Shown here: in pieces, positions 1-6,106 of the stretch | Layout of the letters: each line of letters begins with the position of its first letter | Position numbering within the stretch: the stretch's first letter is position 1 | NCBI GenBank assembly: GCA_030625285.1 | Contig: DAOURC010000032.1 | Location: 1 to 7,155, forward strand | Origin: Eubacteriales bacterium | GTDB lineage: Bacteria > Bacillota > Clostridia > Peptostreptococcales > Acidaminobacteraceae | Reading direction: 5' to 3' | Length of the DNA: 7,155 nucleotides | Position numbers and translations under genes: made by a program | Notes under the pieces: generated by a model | What the model saw: only the letters and a program-made list of their open reading frames with translations | What the model was told of the DNA's origin: nothing | Databases searched by the model: none

Positions 1-183
1 CAAATAGCGGCAGCGGCGGATAGACATTTTAAAATTGAAAAATTAGAAGGGTTATCTCAATTGATACCTCTTGATGAAGATGAAAAAATCATTGAAATTG
101 CACGTATTATTTCAGGTTCAACTATTGATAAGCACGCTATAAAAAATAGCCAAAGCTTAATTGAGCAAATAAAAAAAATATAA
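1..183 (+). CDS. recN: RecN, DNA repair ATPase (C-terminal end only)
   Basis: This is the 3' end of an open frame that enters from the left edge; 60 codons and a TAA stop are visible. The fragment begins with QIAAAADRHFKIEK, which matches the conserved RecN stretch just after the Walker B/D-loop region of the C-terminal ATPase lobe. It ends with the family's typical tail (EIARIISG, then a short helix). RecN is an SMC-like ATPase that acts on the nucleoid at double-strand breaks and assists recombinational repair. The Walker A motif, coiled coil and start lie outside the window. Only 16 bp separate its stop from the next gene, so co-transcription is plausible. In spore-forming Firmicutes recN is usually followed by spoIVB and spo0A (family knowledge); here it is not. 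The assignment rests on a short but characteristic segment. Confidence 0.85.
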   Translation, partial: QIAAAADRHFKIEKLEGLSQLIPLDEDEKIIEIARIISGSTIDKHAIKNSQSLIEQIKKI

Positions 184-199
184 TAATCGGAGTGAAATA

Positions 200-1045
200 A
201 TGGAAGTAAGAGTTGAAAAATTTATTAAATATTTACATAGTAATAATCTCTCTCATAATACTATAATGTCATATGAGAGAGATATAAGACAATTCAGCAA
301 ATTTCTTTATTCTAAAGACATTGTCAATTATAAAGAAATAGATCAAGTTCATATCAGTGATTTTGTTAATCATATGACACTTAAAGGTGTAAGTGATTCA
401 ACAATATATCGCAAATCGACGACAATTAAAAAGTTTTTTTCGTTTTTGTTGAAAGATGACTTAATTACTCATAATCCTACTTTAGAAATAAAAAGACCGA
501 AAGTCAAAAGAGACTTGCCTGATTGTATTTCTAGAGAAGAATTTGATTTGATAGTTACTGAAATCGATAAATCTTCTTTTGTAGGAAAAAGAGACTATTT
601 AATATTCGAGTCATTATTCGGGACAGGAATAAAAGTTTCTGAACTTATCAATGTAAATGTTGAAGACGTCAATTTAACAACAAACACATTATTGATTAAT
701 AATAATAATGTAAGAAACATTCCTTTGAATAAGGAACTCATAGAAATAATTAGTGACTACTTTATCAATGTACGAAGCAACTTTATAAAACATCCTACAG
801 ATGCTTTATTCTTAAATTATAAAGGTGATAGTATTTCAAGACAAGGAGTCTGGAAAATCATAAAAAAATATTCTCATCTATCGAAATTGGATAAGGATAT
901 AAATCCTCATATATTAAGAAATTCTTATGCAGTACATTTATTCAACAGTGGGAAAAAGCCTGAACAAGTCAGGAAAATCATGGGATATAACCATATTATA
1001 TCTTCAAAATATTTTTCGGATTGTTTAAGAGAAGGAGTAGAATAA
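200..1045 (+). CDS. XerC/XerD-like tyrosine recombinase with a degenerate active site
   Basis: The product is 281 aa, slightly short for Xer recombinases (about 295-300). ATG at 200 is preceded by GGAG at 189-192. Residues 1-90 form the SAM-like core-binding domain (SHNTIMSYERDIRQFSKFL, then the RKSTTIKKFFSFLLKDDLI helix). Residues 105-281 form the catalytic domain. Aligned with E. coli XerD (R148, K172, H244, R247, H270, Y279), this protein has K145, N167, H237, R240, Y263 and F272; the 35-residue spacing from the first His to the nucleophile position is kept exactly. Only the HxxR pair survives, and the nucleophilic Tyr is Phe, with a Tyr one residue earlier (Y271). The tail after position 272 is 9 residues against about 19 in XerD. 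The frame is intact, so this is not an obvious pseudogene. Its position before deoB-punA-pdp is where xerD sits in many Firmicutes, so it is probably a diverged xerD ortholog. Catalytic inactivity is inference. No symbol is given because function as XerD is doubtful. Confidence 0.85.
   Translation: MEVRVEKFIKYLHSNNLSHNTIMSYERDIRQFSKFLYSKDIVNYKEIDQVHISDFVNHMTLKGVSDSTIYRKSTTIKKFFSFLLKDDLITHNPTLEIKRPKVKRDLPDCISREEFDLIVTEIDKSSFVGKRDYLIFESLFGTGIKVSELINVNVEDVNLTTNTLLINNNNVRNIPLNKELIEIISDYFINVRSNFIKHPTDALFLNYKGDSISRQGVWKIIKKYSHLSKLDKDINPHILRNSYAVHLFNSGKKPEQVRKIMGYNHIISSKYFSDCLREGVE
1031..1037 (+). promoter_or_regulatory. Shine-Dalgarno site setting the deoB start
   Basis: GAAGGAG lies 7 nt before the ATG at 1045, an ideal distance. 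A TTG at 1021 in the same frame would add eight residues (MFKRRSRI), but it lies upstream of this site and would precede the conserved N-terminus MKRIILVIID. The site is inside the last codons of the recombinase gene, whose stop TAA overlaps the deoB ATG by one base (TAATG), favouring translational coupling. Confidence 0.8.
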
Positions 1046-2217
1046 TGAAAAGAATTATTTTGGTAATTATTGATAGTGTTGGTATTGGAGCTATGCCGGA
1101 TTCTGAAAAATTTGGCGATTTTGGAGTTGATACCTTTGGTAATATTTATAAAGCGTTTCCTGATATGAAAATTGATAATCTAAAACAATTGGGGGTTAGC
1201 AAAATCGATGGCGTTGATTATATTGATTATAATGGCCCGATCATTGGATCATATGGGAAAATGAAAGAACTTTCCAACGGTAAAGATACGACTACAGGTC
1301 ATTGGGAAATTGCTGGTTTGCATATTGAACAGCCGTTCAAGACTTATCCAGATGGTTTTCCCAAACGTATAATTGAAGAATTTGAAGAAAAAACAGGTAG
1401 AAAAACCCTATGCAACAAGCCTGCTTCCGGAACAGTGATTATTGAAGAATTTGGTGAAGAACATATAAAATCTGGAAATCCGATTGTTTATACATCGGCA
1501 GATAGTGTTTTTCAAATTGCAGCTCATGAAGATGTAATTCCATTAGACGAGTTATATGACATGTGTCAAATAGCTAGAGATCTATTAATGGGCGAGGATC
1601 AAGTAGCAAGAATAATCGCGAGACCGTTTATCGGTGAAAAGGGTAGTTTTGAAAGAACTCCGAACAGAAGAGATTTTTCACTTAGTCCATTTGGAAAAAC
1701 TGTTTTAGATGAACTGAAAGAAAACAAATTGGATGTCATCGCTGTTGGAAAAATTGCTGATATCTTCAATAATCAAGGAATCACTGAAGACGTGCATATC
1801 GTAAGCAATATGGATGGCGTCGATCAAACGATTCATTATATCAAACAAGAAAACAACGGCTTGATATTTACAAATTTAGTTGACTTCGATGCTAAATTTG
1901 GACATAGAAGAGATGTCGAAGGATATAAAAACGCTATTGAAGAATTTGATTTGAGACTACCAGAAATGATGGATGCAATGAACAAAGATGATATATTGAT
2001 TATTTCAGCTGATCATGGAAATGATCCAACATATAAAGGAACTGACCATACAAGAGAAATGGTACCTCTTCTTGTGTACGGTGAAAATATTAAAATCGAT
2101 GCAAATCTAGGAATACGAGATACTTTCTCAGATATAGCTGCGACTATTGCCGACTATTTCAAAGTTGCAAATATAGGTAATGGCGTAAGTTTCCTTGATG
2201 AAATACTGGAGGATTAG
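1045..2217 (+). CDS. deoB: Phosphopentomutase DeoB
   Basis: DeoB interconverts (deoxy)ribose-1-phosphate and (deoxy)ribose-5-phosphate in the cytoplasm, linking nucleoside phosphorolysis to central carbon metabolism. The product is 390 aa, normal for the family (about 390-400). It shows the alkaline-phosphatase-superfamily metal core: D10 in the N-terminal IIDSVG, the active-site threonine in GKDTTTGHWE (T82 by offset from B. cereus T85), D282 and H287 in VDFDAKFGHRRD, D323-H324 in SADHGND, and H335 in GTDHTRE. These match the two-Mn ligand set of the B. cereus enzyme with a constant offset. The cap domain occupies roughly residues 95-215. No key residue is missing. The start is the ATG overlapping the upstream stop. 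punA1 begins 2 bp after the stop, so the genes clearly form one unit that feeds sugar phosphates from the downstream phosphorylases. Confidence 0.97.
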   Translation: MKRIILVIIDSVGIGAMPDSEKFGDFGVDTFGNIYKAFPDMKIDNLKQLGVSKIDGVDYIDYNGPIIGSYGKMKELSNGKDTTTGHWEIAGLHIEQPFKTYPDGFPKRIIEEFEEKTGRKTLCNKPASGTVIIEEFGEEHIKSGNPIVYTSADSVFQIAAHEDVIPLDELYDMCQIARDLLMGEDQVARIIARPFIGEKGSFERTPNRRDFSLSPFGKTVLDELKENKLDVIAVGKIADIFNNQGITEDVHIVSNMDGVDQTIHYIKQENNGLIFTNLVDFDAKFGHRRDVEGYKNAIEEFDLRLPEMMDAMNKDDILIISADHGNDPTYKGTDHTREMVPLLVYGENIKIDANLGIRDTFSDIAATIADYFKVANIGNGVSFLDEILED

Positions 2218-2219
2218 AA

Positions 2220-3053
2220 ATGGATTACAAAAAAAAGATTGAACTTTCAACTGAATATATTTTGAAAAAATTGAATGGAATTGAAAATATTGATGTCGCA
2301 TTGATTTTAGGATCAGGTTTAGGCGTTTTAGCAGATGAGATTTCACATCCTACTATAATTCCATATGACGAAATTCCGTATTTTCCTGTATCTACAGTAG
2401 AAGGACATAAAGGTCAATTTGTAATTGGCACTTTATCTGGCAAAACTGTAATTGCGATGCAAGGTAGATTTCATTATTACGAGGGCTACGATATGAAGAC
2501 TGTCACTTTTCCCGTTAGAGTTTTTAGCGCTTTAGGTATTAAAACCATGATAGTCACCAATGCATCCGGTGGTGTTAATCTTGACTACAACGCTGGCGAT
2601 TTGATGATCATTGAAGATCATATCAATTTTGCTTTTACAAATCCTTTAATTGGAAAGAATTATTCGGATATGGGACCTAGATTTCCTGACACATCGAGAA
2701 TTTACAAAAAATATTTGATTGATATAGCAGACATATCTGCAAAAGAACTAGATCTTAATATTAAAAAGGGAGTTTATTTATTCAATACAGGTCCAACGTA
2801 TGAAACTCCTGCCGAAGTGAAAATGGCACGTGTCGTAGGAGCTGATGCTGTTGGTATGTCGACTGTACCAGAAGGAATTGTCGCAGCTCATGAAGGTATT
2901 GATGTATTGGGTATTTCGTTAATAACAAATATGGCTTCTGGAATCTTGGATCAACCATTATGCCATGACGAAGTTGTGGAAACTGCGAACAGAGTTAAAA
3001 ATGATTTTATTACATTGGTTAAAAAAATTCTTTATAAATTAGAGGTGAAATAA
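2220..3053 (+). CDS. punA: Purine nucleoside phosphorylase, trimeric type, canonical copy
   Basis: This enzyme splits purine (deoxy)nucleosides with phosphate into free base and (deoxy)ribose-1-phosphate, the DeoB substrate. It is 277 aa, as expected for the low-molecular-mass trimeric family. By comparison with human PNP, the phosphate site is present (S32 in ILGSGLG, H63 in VEGHKG, R83 and H85 in GRFHYYEGY), as are the sugar site (Y87, M213, H249) and F155, which reaches into the neighbouring subunit. The base pocket is canonical: E195 in GPTYETPAE and N237 in ITNMASG. That Glu/Asn pair is typical of enzymes specific for 6-oxopurines (inosine, guanosine and their deoxy forms). GGAGG at 2208-2212 lies 7 nt before the ATG. 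Its stop overlaps the start of the paralogous next gene by one base. The family call is very secure; the substrate range is inferred from the pocket residues. Confidence 0.95.
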   Translation: MDYKKKIELSTEYILKKLNGIENIDVALILGSGLGVLADEISHPTIIPYDEIPYFPVSTVEGHKGQFVIGTLSGKTVIAMQGRFHYYEGYDMKTVTFPVRVFSALGIKTMIVTNASGGVNLDYNAGDLMIIEDHINFAFTNPLIGKNYSDMGPRFPDTSRIYKKYLIDIADISAKELDLNIKKGVYLFNTGPTYETPAEVKMARVVGADAVGMSTVPEGIVAAHEGIDVLGISLITNMASGILDQPLCHDEVVETANRVKNDFITLVKKILYKLEVK

Positions 3054-3868
3054 TGCAAGTGAAAATTAATGAATCGGTAAATTATATTAATTCAAAAATA
3101 AAGGAAGAACCCAAAATAGGTCTGATATTAGGTTCTGGTCTAGGGGATTTGGCAGATGAAATTGTTAACCCGACAATAATCGAGTATAAAGATATTCCGC
3201 ATTTCACTGTATCGACTGTGGAAGGGCATAAAGGACAATTGGTAATAGGGGAGTTGATGGGGAAAGTCGTTATCGCCATGCAAGGCAGACTTCACTACTA
3301 TGAGGGATATAGTATGCAAGACATTACTTATCCGGTACGTGTAATGAAGAAACTAGGTGTTGAAACTTTGATTGTAACTAATGCGTGTGGAGGAATGAAT
3401 CCAAAACTATATCCTGGAGCATTGATGCTTATCACCGACCATATAAACATGATGGGTGATAATCCGCTTATGGGTAAAAATCTTGATGATTTTGGACCAA
3501 GATTCCCTGATATGTCTGCTGCTTATGATCCCGAGCTTATAAAAATCGGCAGAAAAGTAGCCGAAGACCTAAACCTTGATATCCAAGAAGGCGTTTACAC
3601 TGGAATCAGTGGACCTTATTATTTCTCAAAAGCTGAATTGAAGATGCTTAGAATAATAGGTGGAGATACGATAGGAATGTCGACTGTTCCTGAAACTATT
3701 GTTGCAAATCATTCTGGAATAAAAGTGCTTGGAATATCATGCGTTACAGATATGGCCATAGCTGAGACACTAGAGCCTTTAGAACATGAAAAAGTTATGG
3801 AAATTGCAAATTTGACTAAGCCTAAATTTTCCGCTTATGTGAAGGGCATAATAAAAGAGGTACAATAA
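3053..3868 (+). CDS. Purine nucleoside phosphorylase paralog with altered base pocket
   Basis: The product is 271 aa, aligning with the preceding protein without gaps at a constant offset of four residues, so the pair arose by tandem duplication or are close homologs. Phosphate and sugar residues are kept: S28, H59, R79, H81, Y83, N110-A111, F151, M209-S210 and H245. The base pocket is changed. The canonical Glu in GP-x-Y-E-T is F191 (GPYYFSKAE), and the canonical Asn is D233 (CVTDMAIAE). Methylthioadenosine phosphorylases (MTAP) of the same superfamily carry a similar G-P-x-F-S-S-R-A-E segment and a TD at the second site, and Asn-to-Asp at this site in human PNP is known to favour adenosine. 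A 6-aminopurine (adenosine or deoxyadenosine) preference is therefore plausible. H245, usually a ribose 5'-OH contact, argues against strict MTAP activity. An alternative is a partner subunit in mixed trimers. Translation is probably coupled to the upstream gene (TAATG; AGAGG at 3041-3045). Confidence 0.9.
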   Translation: MQVKINESVNYINSKIKEEPKIGLILGSGLGDLADEIVNPTIIEYKDIPHFTVSTVEGHKGQLVIGELMGKVVIAMQGRLHYYEGYSMQDITYPVRVMKKLGVETLIVTNACGGMNPKLYPGALMLITDHINMMGDNPLMGKNLDDFGPRFPDMSAAYDPELIKIGRKVAEDLNLDIQEGVYTGISGPYYFSKAELKMLRIIGGDTIGMSTVPETIVANHSGIKVLGISCVTDMAIAETLEPLEHEKVMEIANLTKPKFSAYVKGIIKEVQ

Positions 3869-3869
3869 T

Positions 3870-5198
3870 ATGAGAATATACGACATAATTATGAAAAAAA
3901 GAGATAATGAAGAATTATCTCAAGAAGAGATTAAATTTTTTATAGATGGATATACAGATGGCAGTATTCATGATTATCATGCAGCTGCATTATCGATGGC
4001 GATATTCTTGAATAAAATGAATGAGAGAGAAACGATCGACCTTACTGATGCTGTGATGCATTCTGGGGAAACTATAGATTTATCTAATATTGAAGGAGTA
4101 AAAGTAGATAAGCATTCTACTGGTGGAGTCGGTGACACTACTACATTGATTCTTGCACCACTTGTCGCTTCTTTAGGAATCAAATTCGCTAAAATGTCAG
4201 GCAGAGGACTCGGTCACACTGGCGGAACAATCGATAAATTGGAATCTATAAAAGGTTTTAACACTAGTTTATCTACTGAAGAATTTATTAATAATGTCAA
4301 TAATATCAATGTTGCAGTTATCGGTCAGACTAAAAATATCGCTCCGGCAGATAAAAAACTGTATTCACTTAGAGATGTTACTGCAACTGTTGATAATATC
4401 AGTTTAATAGCAAGCAGCATTATGAGTAAAAAATTGGCAGCGGGTTCAGATGCCATAGTATTGGATGTAAAAGTGGGATCTGGCGCCTTTGTTAAAAACT
4501 ATGACGATGCCGTTGAATTAGCAACTTTGATGGTTAAAATCGGTGAAGGTATGGGAAGAAGAACAATGGCAGTCATTTCTGAAATGGCTCAACCGCTCGG
4601 AAACGCAATAGGCAATGCAATCGAGGTTATAGAAGCTGTCGATGTGCTTAAAAACGAAGGCCCTGATGATTTAAGAGAACTTTGCTTAACTTTAGGTGCA
4701 AATTTGGTAGTAATGGCTAATAAAGCTGATAATTATGAAGATGCCCGGGAATTATTGAAGGAGCAACTAAGTAATGGAGAAGCTTTGGAATATTTCGAAA
4801 AATTGATTACCGCTCAAGGTGGAGATATAAATTTCATCAATGATTATGATGATTTACCTAAGGCGAAATACATCAAAGAGATATTTTCTTTGGAAGATGG
4901 GTATATTGAGACAATTGAATCAGATGATGTCGGTATCGCTTCCCTTATGTTGGGGGCGGGTAGAGTAAACATCGAAGATGATATAGATCATTCTGCCGGT
5001 ATATATATTCTTAAGAAAATAGGAGATTATGTAACAACTGATGAACCTATGGCTGTATTTTATACCAATAACGAATCTTTAATTGAAGATGCTGAAAAAA
5101 GATTTCATTCTGCATTTAAATATTGCGATTCACCCATAGATCATCCACAATTGGTTAAAGCGATAGTTTCAATAGATGGAGTCAAAAAATTCAAATAA
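3870..5198 (+). CDS. pdp: Pyrimidine-nucleoside phosphorylase
   Basis: The enzyme phosphorolyses uridine, deoxyuridine and thymidine to the base and (deoxy)ribose-1-phosphate. It is 442 aa, usual for the thymidine/pyrimidine phosphorylase family (about 430-440). The family order is clear: N-terminal alpha domain from residue 1, the phosphate-binding KHSTGGVGDTTT at 81-92, the signature SGRGLGHTGGTIDKLE at 110-125, and the base-binding residues R168 (SLRDVTATV), S183 and K187 (SSIMSKK), equivalent to E. coli DeoA R171, S186 and K190; H82 matches H85. The C-terminal alpha/beta domain, with GAGR at 362-365 and an H-S-A-G segment at 374-377, is complete. Firmicute position and context favour Pdp (broad pyrimidine use) over strict thymidine phosphorylase DeoA, though sequence alone does not settle specificity. 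It starts 1 bp after the upstream stop with AAGAGG upstream, and closes the salvage operon before a likely terminator. Confidence 0.95.
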   Translation: MRIYDIIMKKRDNEELSQEEIKFFIDGYTDGSIHDYHAAALSMAIFLNKMNERETIDLTDAVMHSGETIDLSNIEGVKVDKHSTGGVGDTTTLILAPLVASLGIKFAKMSGRGLGHTGGTIDKLESIKGFNTSLSTEEFINNVNNINVAVIGQTKNIAPADKKLYSLRDVTATVDNISLIASSIMSKKLAAGSDAIVLDVKVGSGAFVKNYDDAVELATLMVKIGEGMGRRTMAVISEMAQPLGNAIGNAIEVIEAVDVLKNEGPDDLRELCLTLGANLVVMANKADNYEDARELLKEQLSNGEALEYFEKLITAQGGDINFINDYDDLPKAKYIKEIFSLEDGYIETIESDDVGIASLMLGAGRVNIEDDIDHSAGIYILKKIGDYVTTDEPMAVFYTNNESLIEDAEKRFHSAFKYCDSPIDHPQLVKAIVSIDGVKKFK

Positions 5199-5203
5199 TA
5201 TAT

Positions 5204-5249
5204 AAGATGGCATAAAAGCTGTACTCAGTTTGAGTGCCATTTTGTTTTT
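5204..5249 (+). terminator. Probable bulged intrinsic terminator after pdp
   Basis: In the 61 bp between pdp and the next gene, AAGATGGC (5204-5211) pairs with GCCATTTT (5236-5243, one G-U pair). An inner hairpin ACTCA-GTT-TGAGT (5223-5235) stacks directly on it. The 5' side carries an unpaired bulge of about 11 nt (5212-5222). A T-rich run with one interruption (TTTTGTTTTT) covers 5240-5249, its first four Ts also serving in the stem. This has the form of a rho-independent terminator, but the bulge and interrupted T-tract suggest incomplete termination. The next gene's Shine-Dalgarno (GGAG, 5250-5253) follows immediately and no separate promoter is evident, so readthrough may supply the downstream genes. 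Confidence 0.55.
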
Positions 5250-5259
5250 GGAGTAAATT

Positions 5260-6096
5260 ATGAATTTAAAATTAAATGAAAGTTTACAATTCAATATTGA
5301 AAACACACTGTTTAGATTTACTGATGAATTCTATGTAGTCGGCGGTTATATTAGAGATGCAGCACTCGGTATCGAGTCGAAGGACATCGATATAGTGCTG
5401 CCTGTAGAGTTTATGGCGATGAATGATATTTTTGATTTTATCAAGGAGAATTTTCCTCTTGATAAAGTCGATTTTATTGATGAATATTACAGTATTCATT
5501 GGCGTCATATGGAATATACAATCGACATCGTTCCTATGAGAAAAGAAATTTATTCGCATGAAAGTCACAAACCTCAAATTATCGAAGGTACATTTATAGA
5601 TGATTTAATGAGGAGGGATTTTACGATAAACTCTATATATGTGAAGATTGTCAAGGGCAAGCCAAATATGACGATTGATCCGCTAAACGGTTTAAAAGCT
5701 ATAACTGAAAAAACCATCATTCTTAATTACACCGATAGCTTCAAAGACGATCCTACACGGTGTTTTAGGCTGTTTATTTATAAAAATCGTTTGAATTTCA
5801 AAATTGACGATTCAATTCTATCCATTATATCTAGAGATGATTTCTACAAGCTGTCAAATTTCAATGTTGTCAATGAACTTATGAAAATTATCAACGAAAG
5901 AAACACATATGAAATATTATCGGATTTATTATCTTTTGAACTGCTTGATAGTTTGCATATCAGCGTTATTCCAGCAATGAAAGCAAGTGATTCCGCTGAC
6001 GAAAAATTATTGGCAATACTAAAATCCAATAATGCCACTTTAAATCTATTTAAAGAAATGAATATTTATAGTAAACTAATAAAGAAGGTAGAATAA
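5260..6096 (+). CDS. Short CCA-type tRNA nucleotidyltransferase / poly(A) polymerase family protein
   Basis: The N-terminal half is a class II CCA-adding/poly(A) polymerase head domain. It contains the nucleotide-binding VVGGYIRDAALG (26-37), the metal-binding DID (D42, D44), the IDIVPMRKEIY strand-helix (88-98), RRDFTINS (118-125), and a DDPTR motif (163-167) at the site of the EDxxR nucleotide-selecting template, where the leading Glu is Asp but the Asp and Arg are kept. These imply NTP transfer to an RNA 3' end, most likely tRNA CCA. At 278 aa it is much shorter than typical bacterial enzymes (about 380-450). The region after about 200 is a short helical neck-like remnant, and the body/tail that grips tRNA appears largely absent; no HD domain is visible. 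The start ATG has GGAG at 5250-5253. It could be a full CCA enzyme of minimal form, a CC- or A-adding enzyme, or a poly(A) polymerase-like protein; the head-domain call is firm, the precise role is not. Confidence 0.8.
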   Translation: MNLKLNESLQFNIENTLFRFTDEFYVVGGYIRDAALGIESKDIDIVLPVEFMAMNDIFDFIKENFPLDKVDFIDEYYSIHWRHMEYTIDIVPMRKEIYSHESHKPQIIEGTFIDDLMRRDFTINSIYVKIVKGKPNMTIDPLNGLKAITEKTIILNYTDSFKDDPTRCFRLFIYKNRLNFKIDDSILSIISRDDFYKLSNFNVVNELMKIINERNTYEILSDLLSFELLDSLHISVIPAMKASDSADEKLLAILKSNNATLNLFKEMNIYSKLIKKVE

Positions 6097-6103
6097 AGGT
6101 GAT
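6095..6103 (+). promoter_or_regulatory. Strong Shine-Dalgarno site for scpA
   Basis: AAAGGTGAT matches the extended anti-Shine-Dalgarno complement and sits just before the ATG at 6107. A nearer ATG at 6102 is out of frame with scpA. The site begins within the stop codon of the upstream nucleotidyltransferase gene, so the two genes are probably read from one mRNA. Confidence 0.65.
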
Positions 6104-6106
6104 GTC

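Noticed and set aside
161..184. TTGAGC (161-166) and a perfect TATAAT (179-184) just before the recombinase gene, as a promoter
   Set aside because: The spacer is only 12 bp, and a transcript starting about 7 nt downstream would begin at or after the Shine-Dalgarno site. The TATAAT falls on the end of recN in AT-rich sequence, so chance is likely.
1021..1044. Longer deoB start at TTG 1021
   Set aside because: The Shine-Dalgarno site at 1031-1037 lies downstream of it, and the family's N-terminus begins at MKRIILVIID, so ATG 1045 is preferred.
200..1045. Integrase of a mobile element or genomic island
   Set aside because: There are no flanking repeats, tRNA or cargo genes, and the gene is embedded in a conserved housekeeping order with overlap into deoB. 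A diverged resident Xer protein explains it better.
3053..3868. True methylthioadenosine phosphorylase
   Set aside because: Overall it is far closer to the adjacent PunA (gapless alignment) and keeps the ribose 5'-OH-contacting His (H245) that MTAPs lack; only two base-pocket positions look MTAP-like.
5359..5401. Perfect 8-bp inverted repeat GCAGCACT/AGTGCTGC with a competing inner hairpin ACTCG-GTAT-CGAGT inside the nucleotidyltransferase gene
   Set aside because: The bases encode the conserved GIESKDIDIVLP region, and several 8-bp repeats at this spacing are expected by chance in 7 kb. There is no adjacent T-run or regulatory context.
5284..5577. Antisense open frame of 97 codons opposite the nucleotidyltransferase gene
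   Set aside because: It lies opposite the conserved catalytic motifs of the sense gene, has no recognisable domain, and is a reading-frame shadow. The shorter antisense frames at 2128-2346, 3082-3279, 3977-4183 and 5844-6038 are rejected for the same reason.
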